Of a stretch of 64,000 nt of DNA, positions 55,501 to 64,000 are shown piece by piece (within the stretch, counting starts at the first letter, position 1; every line of letters starts with the position of its first letter). The position numbers were made by a program, and so were the translations under genes. The DNA comes from Campylorhamphus procurvoides (Eukaryota; Chordata; Aves; Passeriformes; Dendrocolaptidae), in assembly GCA_013396655.1 (NCBI GenBank), contig WBMV01001859.1, positions 1 to 64,000 on the forward strand, in the 5' to 3' direction. The notes below the pieces were generated by a model. That model did no database searches. It was not told the DNA's origin and worked only from the letters and a program-made list of their open reading frames with translations.

Positions 55501-58248
55501 AATAATATCATCCTAGGAAGTGAGCTGCCATGCTTACCTGCAGACTTTTGTAGCCACTACGTCTTTTGTAATACCAGCAGCCAAAGGCAAGTAAAATTGC
55601 CAGCACCAAAATGAAAAGTCCAATACCTAGAGCTCTGTTGGGAAAGCAAAAGAAAATAATTAACATCACAACTAGATGTATTCTCCTGGGAGCAAGAAGG
55701 ATTGGAGGACAAGTTTTTGTCAGTGCCCTTTCATCAGATGAAGGCATGGTGCAGAATTTACCTCAGAAAATAGATGAAGTATCAGTAACTTCTTCCAGTA
55801 TCTGTAGATTTAGCAGTTAGCTGAATCCGTTGCCAATTTCTTAAGCATTTTTAGAATGAGAAATATATTTCTTTGAAGAAAATACTCTACCAGTGACTAC
55901 TGATTCTGAAGATACCTACCTGTAAATCCAGCAAACAGAATTGCAGTACTGGACGAGAATGTGAAATAAATTCAATGCCACACCTACAGAGAGGCAGCTC
56001 ATGTTTATTTGCTGAATTTCTCTAGACAGCAAGTACTGGGACTTGTGTCCTAATTGCATCATGTTGCAACAACTGCTGGAGACAGAAGGATTTTTTGGAT
56101 ACATAAAACACTATACAATCTTAAAACATGACTAAGAAACTTTGAAGTATTCATAAAGAATTTTAGTTCTTGTTTTGTGACGTGCTAAGCACAGTATTGG
56201 TGTCACTGGGTCATTATAGGGAAAATACCCTTTGCAAACTGTGCTGTGACATCCTTCCCACTGCTCGCTGGGGACTTGGGAGAAGCAGCATAATCCCACT
56301 GTCTGTCAGAAAGCAAGCTGATGAAGTAATTGCAGGTTCCGTAGTTACAAAACCCCTTCCTTCTGTGTTAATAGTCTCCCTGTTAAGACATGGAATTCAT
56401 TCCCCATTTTTTTGTACTTTTCCTGTTCAGGAACAGAAGAGTAGGCAAAACAGTTAAAGGGAAAAGAGCATGGGAAAAAATACTCCTATGTGAACCAGAA
56501 AAACCCATTGCAACATGCTTCTATATATCTTCTACCCAGTTGCTCTGCAGTAATTCCCATAATGCTTTTCCACTGGAACTGAGTAGTGGGGTATGTCACT
56601 TATCAGAGACTTTTTATATCTATTTGCTATCATTTTCACTGACTCCAAGTCTCATGAAGAAATGTTTCTTTGTAACCTAAGAAGTCTGCAAGAAGATGAA
56701 TGCAGATTCATGTGACAGAACAGACCGCCTTTTTGTCTGAACTGCCTGTGTCCTGTTTGAAACATTAAGGCCCGTGGAGACAAAGAGATTTTCACAGGTA
56801 CTTGGATCTTGCAAGTTGCTCTTGCCCCTTGAAGAGTTTCTGTGGTCTGAAGACCTGTTTAACCCAAGAACACAGCTCACTTGCTTTCTGGTGAAGCCGT
56901 GTTGCAGCTGTTCTTCAAAGTTATGAGATAGCTCTACTGGTTTTGTTACTGGTCCCAGCACAGTTAAAACTTGGAGAGACCCTCCAAGCAGCTGCTGCCT
57001 TCTCTACATTTTGAGACTGCTTTGTGCTTTTCACATTGTATGTAGTTTTAGCTGTCCATTAGATTGTATTCTTCCAGAATGTATGTCATTTCTGGAGGTG
57101 GTGCTTTTGATTGCACATTTGCCATCCAACTCCTTCCCTATCTACTCAGAGTTAGTATGGAAAGCGTATATGCAATTTCTTGCAATTCCAGTTAAAGCTG
57201 CAGCTGTGCTATTAGGAATCTGGACTTACATCTAGAATACTCCTTGTGGTACTGAGAGAGGCAGTTTTCTTTCACATATCTAAAAAAAATGCTAACAATT
57301 GCAGCTACTAGAATTCACACCAGTTAGAGGTGAGCTTAGTTTCGAGTGCAGAGACATAACTAGCCAGCTGCTTTTTTGAAGAACTGAACTGCTTTAGACA
57401 GACTGGTACAGCCTTCCCCTATGTTATTCTCTCTGCCAGGGCATCGAGGAAAATTTATCTTGCAGTATGTGTGTATGGGATAAGTCACGAAGTTTGGGGC
57501 CCAGTAAACCAGTACCAGAAGCTCATTGCACTTAGAGGTATCCCAAGCACACCAGAAACATTTGTCTAATGTAATAAAAATCCCGAGTAGGATGGTGTCT
57601 CTAATAATGCAAGACCAAACATATTTCATTGTAACCCAAAGCTAACAAAGTATTAGCTTGATTTAGTTCTGCATATATGGACTCTTATCCAGAAATAGTT
57701 TACTGAGAATCACATTTCTATGGCATTGATGTGTTCACCTGCCTTTTTTTTTTTTTTTTTACCATTTTTCTGTGGGCTTCCCAAGTTCTTTAGGAGGAAA
57801 AAATCTCCCTTTGAGGTTTCTAAGAGAGATCTGTGAATCTAGAGATAAATTTAGTGTACAGATCACCTTGCAACAGCACCAAAAGAAAATTATAATTAAG
57901 CCTCAATAAACTTGGTAATTTTATTATAAAGGCCAACGACTTGTGATCATGAGATTAAAATCTAGATTTTCAATTCTGCAATTCTGATTTCTCTTAAACA
58001 TTGGGGACTCTTAATGATTGCACAGTGACAAGCATTAGAGACAACTACAGAATAATTAGAATGCACTCCATCTATATACAATGGTGCCTTTTTTTGGTAC
58101 TGTTTTCTGGTTTTCTTTCAATGCAATTTTTTTTCACCAGCTTATAGGCTAACATAGGTTTTGTTTATGCTTACTCTTCTGCTGCAAAATAAGTGTGTCC
58201 TTTCCCTCTGAAATAGTTGCCATCTGGGTGGTCATTTCTTCTGGGCAT
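52496..58248 (-). CDS. MLANA: MLANA, Melan-A/MART-1 orthologue, four coding exons, complete
   Basis: Four - strand exons (58248-58175, 55634-55538, 53608-53507, 52564-52496) join with canonical splice sites and perfect phase into 113 residues; human MLANA has 118. Human-like features are: start MPRRNDHPDGNYFRGKGHTY; the membrane segment ALGIGLFILVLAILLAFGCW followed by the basic stop-transfer YYKRRSGYK; a divergent middle with the conserved pattern EG-LRD-K-ALQE; and a C terminus with two proline motifs, APPAY and SPPPYSP. In mammals MLANA is a melanosome and endosome membrane protein of pigment cells that helps PMEL maturation. The PPxY-type motifs can bind WW-domain proteins. The gene converges on BRD10, matching human 9p24. 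The non-coding first exon and promoter, lying at higher coordinates, were not identified. Confidence 0.94.
52565..53506 (-). other. MLANA: MLANA intron 4 (0.94 kb)
   Basis: AT-rich intron between the last two coding exons, with donor GTAAGT and acceptor TAG on the - strand. No repeat or other feature was recognised. Confidence 0.75.
53507..53608 (-). CDS. MLANA: MLANA coding exon 3: cytoplasmic linker
   Basis: On the - strand this 102-base exon has acceptor TCTGTCACAG and donor GTAAGT (complement of 53501-53506). It encodes 34 residues in phase 0: SKSSSVNTIRNVVSEGTLRD then CKMALQEYRNFNSV. It is the most divergent part against human, but the spacing EG, RD, K and LQE followed by N-V is conserved, and phase and position fit. 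An internal GTAAGT after AACGTG (complement near 53569-53574) could act as an alternative in-frame donor that would shorten the linker. Confidence 0.88.
54621..54626 (+). promoter_or_regulatory. TATA box of the LTR
   Basis: TATAAA within GAGTATATAAATGAGG at the U3/R position expected for this LTR type. If still active it would transcribe away from the LTR on the + strand, antisense to MLANA. No transcript evidence is available here. Confidence 0.55.
54778..54796. repeat. Short TAG trinucleotide repeat
   Basis: About six tandem AGT/TAG units inside the LTR. They derive from the ATT-rich part common to this LTR type. Confidence 0.8.
55538..55634 (-). CDS. MLANA: MLANA coding exon 2: transmembrane segment
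   Basis: On the - strand this 97-base exon lies between acceptor TTTCCCAACAG and donor GTAAGC (complement of 55532-55537). Joined to GA from the previous exon it encodes EALGIGLFILVLAILLAFGC then WYYKRRSGYKSLQ. The first part is the single membrane helix; the KRR cluster is a stop-transfer signal that places the C terminus in the cytosol, as in human Melan-A. The human peptide known as the MART-1 epitope lies at the start of this exon; here it reads EALGIGLFIL. Confidence 0.95.
55635..58174 (-). other. MLANA: MLANA intron 2 (2.5 kb)
   Basis: The intron lies between coding exons 1 and 2. It has a T run of about 20 at 57744-57763. No CR1, LTR or additional exon was recognised. Open frames here (for example 56677-56961 -) are not supported. 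Confidence 0.7.
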
Positions 58249-58273
58249 TTTGCAAGTTTGGTCCTGGTAAAAC
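58175..58273 (-). CDS. MLANA: MLANA coding exon 1 with 25 bases of 5' UTR
   Basis: On the - strand, acceptor TTTCTTCTCTGTAG ends at 58274. The exon has 25 untranslated bases, then ATG (complement of 58246-58248) in good context (AAAATGC, A at -3). It encodes MPRRNDHPDGNYFRGKGHTY followed by FAAE and two bases of the next codon, then donor GTAAGC. Human MLANA starts MPRED and has a similar GKGH-Y/T-AEE ending. An upstream non-coding exon must exist because the exon begins with a splice acceptor. Confidence 0.93.
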
Positions 58274-61200
58274 CTACAGAGAAGAAACAGTGCCTCAGTA
58301 TAATAAATAATTTGTAATCTTTAAAGCATAAAATTATCAACTTCTTTGTTTTAATGGGAACATTTTAGGGAGGCAGGGCAATCAGATATCTTCAGAATCA
58401 AGTAGATCCAATTTAAAGCAAAACTCAACTACAGACTATAGTCTACATTTTAGTATCTCCACAGACATCAAGGTATTTGCACCTGAGTGCAAGGGAAAAG
58501 TATTTGACATGGTCTTTTTAAGTACCAAGTGATGGCAGACTTCTGAAGTAAAATCTGGAATATAGAAAGAAAGGCAATGTACCTGGACAAGAAAAACTAA
58601 TATTGTCTTTACAAGTAGGTTTTTTCTCTGTTGTTCCCTGTAAACACTCAGGGAATAGGTTTTCAATCACTGTGAACTCTCAGAGATCTGTTGATTTTCA
58701 AGTGGGAATAGTAATTTATGTCTGCCACAATCTAAACTCAGATGGACAGGGAATTTATTTTATAATCTTAACTCCCAGTCTTAGAATAATCATCCAGCTC
58801 CAAGCTGTCTGAATAGTTGAAAATCTGATCAAATATAGTGAAGAAGAAATCCACAAGTAATCATGTTTCTGTCATTTAAAAGGCACATCAATAGACCCTA
58901 CATGATAATATCCAGCTAATCTACCTACCTCACACAGGAAAAGTATAAAACATGATGACTTTACTGAAGACAATTTTAGCCAAGGAAAGAAAACATTAAC
59001 AGTTTCACTTAGAGACAGTCAAGCCTTTTCTGGAGCATAATTTTGAAGCAAAGCAGAAAATTTTGTGTAGAATAAAAAAATATAAACCTTACCTCCTTCA
59101 GATCTGTATTCTGTCTGTTAACTGCAAGGCATGTGCAGCTTTCTTTTCCTTGACTTGGTCTAGTTTTTTCTCCTTTGATCTGTTCTCTTATGACTATCAC
59201 GAGTTTAAATTCCTTTCAGTACAGCTTCTGAATGCATTAATTAGCATGAAAGGGGCAAGGACACAACTTTTCATTTTCTTCTGCATCCTTCCCTCTTAAT
59301 AAGCAGCAGAAAAAGCTGTTATTTCTTGATTTATTACATACCCTCTGAGAGACAGCTCAACACCTTTTTACCTGCCCAATCAGTACAAGCTCCTAGAGTG
59401 AGCAGACTATATCTAAATTCAAATGGTTTTTGATTCAGGGCTGATTATCCTGTGACAGAGGACTGGTATTTTTATGTCTTTACTATAGCTTTGTTTATGC
59501 ATACATTTTGCACCATGTTAACACTGTGCAAACTAATATATCTGGACCAAAAGTCATAGGTGGATGGTGTTATACTGAGACAGAGATCAGATTTGGGCAA
59601 ATATAGTTTGAGTCTGCAATTAAAGTAAATACTGCAATAAAAAGAGAATCTGTCCCATGGGCTGCAGAACTATTGAAGCCTGGGTTTGTATGGACTTGTG
59701 TGTATTGCCTGTGCTAACACTGTAGTAATTCCATTTACACATTCATTTACAAGACCAGGCAGGAAATGGCAGTCTCTAGTTAATTCAGAGGTCTGAATAC
59801 TGTGATGGGTGAGCAGTCTTAGTTATTGTCAAAAGAGAGAGAAGATACAAGAACCATGTTCTGCATGTAACTTCTCTTAATGAAACATTAGTCTGAGCCT
59901 CTCTGTCCTTTCACAGATTTTTTTAAGCTTGAAGGGCTAAAAACTTAATGGGTTTTCACTTGTCTTTGAAGCTGTGCACCTGCCTCTAAATGTGAAAATG
60001 GCTGACAGACTCAAAAGAAAATAGGAAAGAACAGCCAGTGTGAAAGACTAGCATACGTTTCATTAGGAAATCAGATGAAAAGTCTGAACACTGATATTCT
60101 TAGCTAGTGCAGGGCCAGGAAGTCAGATCGTTTTTCTGCTTATGTGTTTTGCCTAGTCATGGTAAAAATCTGTTCTGTCTTTAGGTATTTTTCCATGGTG
60201 ATGCTCAGTGACACAACCAGGGGCAATGGATGCAGACTGAAACACAGGAGCTGCTCTCTGAACATCAGGACGCTGTTTTATCTGTGGAGGTGACTGAGCA
60301 CTGACACAGATTGCCCAGGGAGCTTGTTGAGTCTCCCTCTTTGGAGATGCACAAAAGCCGTCTGGACACAGCTGTGGGCAATCAGCTCTAGGTGGCCCTG
60401 CTGGAGCAGAGGGTTAGACCACATGAACTCCAGAGGTGCTTTCCAACTTCAACCACGCTGTGATTAACACCAGAAGGATCTAGTTTGTTTTGCTGGAGTC
60501 ACTGAAGTTTGAAACACAGTTTTTGTGGAGGGTAAAATAAAATGAACAAGAAGAATGAGCAGTGTGGAGCATAAACCCACTAATTTGGCCAAATCATTCA
60601 GTGCTTTATATTAGTCCAGATGAATTCAATAGGAGTTTCAAAGGTAACAGAGATGCAGAGAAATTTCTGTAGATACCCATGTGTGTAAAACTGTAAGTGG
60701 ACATTATCAGTCTTTCAGATTCCCAAGCTACACATTAGCCCTTGTGCATTCTGTAAATGTCATACAGCTCCTCATCAAATCATGTGTTTTCCTGAAGAAA
60801 ACTTCATTTCTGAGAGAGGATAACAACTGAAGGGCACTGTTTGGTCTTGTGAGAATCAACACAGACATAAAGAAAATCCATGTGATCACCAAAACTAGTC
60901 TCTCTCCCATACTTGCCTCAAGTGATGTGTGGGGCAAAATGTCAACTGCTTGAAGATTTTGTGTTCTGAATGAATCTCTTGTTAATAGTATAACAATAAA
61001 GGAAAAGAAATAAAAATTCTGTCATGGATCTGTGGCACCATCTGGAATGTAAATGCAGAAAGCTTCTAGTGCAGAATTAGATGGATGAGAAGGTGGAACA
61101 CAACATCCTGGCTCTGATCTCAGTTTTTTTACAAAATCTTACTTCTCTGAAGTAGTGCTGCTAACTCCATCAGTGTAAAGTCACTAGAATTGACATATGG

Positions 61201-62500
61201 ATTCCACAGGTGTTACCTTTTCAAAGATGTTTCAGGCAAAGAGGACAGAAGAGGAGGAGTACTTGGGAGAAACCCCAAAGTAACCCAGCTTTTTGTGATA
61301 GCCAGCAACTTGTGGCAAACCCAGGACACTCTGATGAATCTTGATCATAGGAATGAAATGAATGCATCCTCTTGGTTTTGTGCTGTTTATACTGTGATTC
61401 CATCTTTCTAGAACAAGATCCTTGGATTTTTATTCATTTATTTCCCTTAACTGATAATTATTTTTCTCTGGCATTTGAGGTTTCCTACAGGAGACAGAAC
61501 AAAGAAACACAAGTACCTTGACACTTGGTTTAGCAAAGGCTTTAGTTTTGAGTTTTCTGGTAATTTCAGTGGAAACTCATAAGTATTTCAATGCTAAATC
61601 TACATTAACAGTAACACAGAAAAAATAAGGACATTACATCCCTTTCAGTTTTCCCGAGGATCCTCATCTTTCTGTGGTTTAGGGATTTACTTTGAAATAG
61701 GTATTATCTGGCTTCAAGGCTGAAAAGTTCCACTGCAGGCCTGATTTGGAGCACTTTGAAAAGAAGCTATTCCTCAGCTTGTTGCTGTCTTGACTGCAGG
61801 CACCTCCTGGAAGCAATATGTTGTCCTGCAGACTGCCTTGCACAAACACCATTAATATGTGCACACTGAAAGCCTGGTCCGTGACAGAAAGTTCCTCCTC
61901 AGGTGATTTATGAGTCAAGCTGTGCTCCTTTCTGTCAGACCCATCTCCCTCTGCTCCACCTCTGAAACTTACAGTAAAGAAGGAAAGGTAGTCTTAGTGC
62001 CATGGTAGCTATGCCAAGAGGATGACATGATTGCAGTGGGGCCTATGTTGCTGCACCATGTTTTTCCAAAATAAAAAGGTTGGATAGTTTTCTGACTGTT
62101 TTTTTTTTGGTCCTACTTTGTCTGTGGTTGACTGGAGGTTCTGAGCCCAGGGGATTGTTCAAATGTGTGGCACTTTCTCCATGAGATGCAGAATGACCAA
62201 CTGTGGATGAAAAATTTTTGGGTGCAGTTGGGCACTATCAAGGTGAGGTTGAGTTACAAGTTCCCTTGCATGTAATTTCAAGAGGCCATTTCAAGACCTG
62301 GATCCAGGAAGAAGGCAGTGCTTTCTAAAGCGTCTCAGTCCTGTTTCCACCAGTAAATTGCAAACTGGTTTGCTGTGAGAAATTCCTTGCAGATGATCTG
62401 CTTATTTAGGCCTCTGAGGCCATCTCTGAAACATTTTGTTTGAAGAAAAATAATATAGTCAACACTGACTACATCTTTAGAACTTGGATCAATACATTCC
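58274..62500. other. MLANA upstream region, no coding feature supported
   Basis: This stretch should contain the MLANA non-coding first exon and promoter (on the - strand), but I could not fix either. It contains a CR1 tail at about 60215-60470. The remaining open frames are chance-like. CATGTG words occur (for example near 60676 and 60879) but cannot be called MITF sites on this evidence. Confidence 0.55.
60215..60470 (+). mobile_element. CR1 LINE 3' end fragment, forward orientation
   Basis: The sequence has the order of the CR1 3' end: GAACATCAGGACGCTGTT, GCCCAGGGAGCTTGTTGAG, then CCTGCTGGAGCAGAGGGTTA, GACCACATGAACTCCAGAGG and TTTCCAACTTCAACCACGCT, GTGATT. About 250 bases remain, 5' truncated and diverged. 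Confidence 0.87.
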
Positions 62501-62504
62501 TTTG

Positions 62505-62690
62505 CATTATACAGCCCTGGGAGGTGGTGAAGTTGTCATCCCTGGAAGGTGTTTCAGAGGCATCTAGATCTGGAATGGTGGGATGGTTCAGTAGTTTAGG
62601 GGTTTCAGTGTTAGTGCTGAGTGAACAGTTGGACTTGGTGATCTTAAAAGTCTCTTCCAACCTTGATGATTCTATGATTCTGCAGTATTA
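62505..62690 (+). mobile_element. CR1 LINE 3' end fragment, forward orientation
   Basis: It begins in the CCTGGGAGGTGGTGAAGTTG block and ends with GGACTTGGTGATCTTAAAAG, CTTCCAACCTTGATGATTCT and ATGATTCTG at about 62680. It has a complete 3' tail, is 5' truncated, and is followed within about 30 bases by another CR1 copy. Confidence 0.9.
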
Positions 62691-62719
62691 GTCCTTAATT
62701 TGAAACTTAATTTGGAATA

Positions 62720-64000
62720 TTGCTGCAGCAGCTGAAGTAAAAGCAGTCTCAAAACAAATAGAAACACTCAGTATTCCAACTCTTGACATAAGGAGAGCAG
62801 ACTTCCGATTGTTTATGGAATTAGTAAGTAAAGTACCTGTGGAAAATTACTTTGAGGGTGCTGGGGTCCATCAGTGCTGGTCACTTTTTTAAACATCGCC
62901 TCCTGAGAGCACAGGAACAGGCAATTCCAAAATATCAGAAGTCAAGCAGGCAAGGCAGAAGGTCAACTTGACTGAGCAGGGATCTGGTCTTGAAAATAAG
63001 GCAAAAGAGANNNNNNNNNNNNNNNNNNNNNNNNNNNNNNNNNNNNNNNNNNNNNNNNNNNNNNNNNNNNNNNNNNNNNNNNNNNNNNNNNNNNNNNNNN
63101 NNNNNNNNNNNNNNNNNNNNNNNNNNNNNNNNNNNNNNNNNNNNNNNNNNNNNNNNNNNNNNNNNNNNNNNNNNNNNNNNNNNNNNNNNNNNNNNNNNNN
63201 NNNNNNNNNNNNNNNNNNNNNNNNNNNNNNNNNNNNNNNNNNNNNNNNNNNNNNNNNNNNNNAACAGGGACAGAGACAAGGCAGGGGTGTTTAATGCTTT
63301 CGTTGCCTCTTGTCTTCAACACGGGTGATGCACCAGGGGGGTCTCAGTGCCCTGAGATGTAGGACCATGACAGCAAGTTGACCCTAAACTTGTGTGGGAT
63401 CTGGGGCTCAACCTGAGCACCTATAAATCTATGGGGCCTGGTGGAATTCAGAATCCTTGAGAAGCTAACTGATGTCATTCATCAACTTCTCTTGATGTTT
63501 TTCAAGCAGTCTTGGGAAACTGGAGAGGTCCCAGCTGACTGGTCCCAATTTTCAAGAAGGGGAGGAGGAGCCCAGAAACAAACAGCCTGTCAGTCTCACT
63601 TCAGTGCCTGGTAAAGTTATAAAGAAAATTATTCAGGGAGGTGTTGATAAACACCCAGAGGACAACACAGTCACTAATCACAGCTAGCACGGCTTCATGA
63701 GAGGAAAGTCCTGCTTGTCAAACCTGATTTCTTTCTATGAAAAGGTAACCCACCCAGCTGATCTAGGAAAGTCAATAGATGTAATCTTTTGTATTTCAGC
63801 AAAGCTTTCACTACTGTCTCACACAGGATCCTTCTGGGTAAAACGTCCAGCACAGCTGGATAATTGTGTTACATGATGGATGAGCAAGTGGCTCACAGGT
63901 TGGGTACAGAGGGTTACAGTGAATGGGGTGACATCAGACTGGTGACCTGTCACTAGTGAGTCCCACAGGGCCCCATCTTGGGCCCCGTGCTCTTCAACAT
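62720..64000 (+). mobile_element. CR1 LINE ORF2 region, forward, crossing the N gap and running off the window
   Basis: The + strand codes for CR1 ORF2 pieces: DIRRADFRLFMELVSKVP near 62785-62840, then after a frameshift HRLLRAQEQAIPKYQKSSRQ near 62895-62955, just before the N run. After the gap it enters the reverse transcriptase, with STSVPGKVIKKIIQ-like text (YRPVSLTS region) near 63590-63640 and, at the window edge, a degenerate form of the PQGSILGPVLFN motif near 63965-64000. Frames are broken. The element lacks its 5' end here and its 3' end is outside the window. Confidence 0.87.
63011..63262. other. Assembly gap (252 Ns)
   Basis: An unbroken N run inside a CR1 copy. Open frames drawn across it are meaningless. 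The flanks appear to belong to the same CR1, but a collapse of two copies cannot be excluded. Confidence 0.98.

Larger units (their letters stand above)
53609..55537 (-). other. MLANA: MLANA intron 3 (1.9 kb) with antisense LTR
   Basis: This intron holds an LTR in + orientation (about 54380-54900), antisense to MLANA. The rest is unique AT-rich DNA. Confidence 0.75.

Noticed and set aside
60670..60890. CATGTG words as MITF (M-box) sites of an MLANA promoter
   Set aside because: The six-base word is common by chance, the flanks do not match the full M-box, and the MLANA transcription start is not located.
62935..63328. Open frames of 108-119 codons spanning the N run
   Set aside because: They consist mostly of unknown residues across an assembly gap.
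1..64000. CRISPR arrays, tRNA or rRNA genes, phage-like or bacterial operons
   Set aside because: None seen. The window has vertebrate gene structure and avian repeats throughout, with no regularly spaced repeats and no cloverleaf that I could identify.

Overview
The window is vertebrate nuclear DNA, almost certainly from a bird. It has long AT-rich introns with canonical GT-AG splice sites, many 5'-truncated CR1 LINE copies carrying the usual avian 3' tail (direct and reverse), and two long-terminal-repeat copies of types common in bird genomes. The two genes are neighbours on human 9p24, a region that corresponds to the bird Z chromosome, so Z linkage is my inference. The sequence is a draft assembly: there is a 252-base N run at 63011-63262 and a single N at 31114 flanked by identical 245-base copies.

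From 1 to about 40970, on the + strand, lies most of BRD10 (KIAA2026). Eight coding exons can be placed, at 1914-3343, 10732-10808, 14351-14440, 16623-16702, 21917-22044, 27148-27263, 34424-34611 and 36762-40375. They are followed by a 3' UTR with a polyadenylation signal at 40942. The 5' exon or exons, expected to hold the N terminus and bromodomain, lie off the left edge. Every exon junction keeps frame except the one between 22044 and 27148, which has one base too many if the strongest donor is used.

From about 40970 to 52290 is intergenic DNA. It holds a microsatellite, one CR1 fragment, a possible decayed retrocopy, and a long imperfect inverted repeat at 51116-51368. From about 52290 to 58273, on the - strand and convergent with BRD10, lies MLANA (Melan-A). 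All four coding exons can be spliced by eye into a 113-residue single-pass membrane protein with perfect phase. Its non-coding first exon and promoter were not found. From 58274 to the end there is no gene that I can support. The last 1.5 kb holds two CR1 copies head to tail, one crossing the N gap and running out of the window.

The genes share no pathway that the sequence shows; their adjacency is conserved synteny. I found no previously undescribed system. The points most worth checking are the exon 5/6 phase conflict in BRD10, the inverted repeat downstream of MLANA, the divergent Melan-A membrane segment, and the duplications that are probably assembly artefacts.
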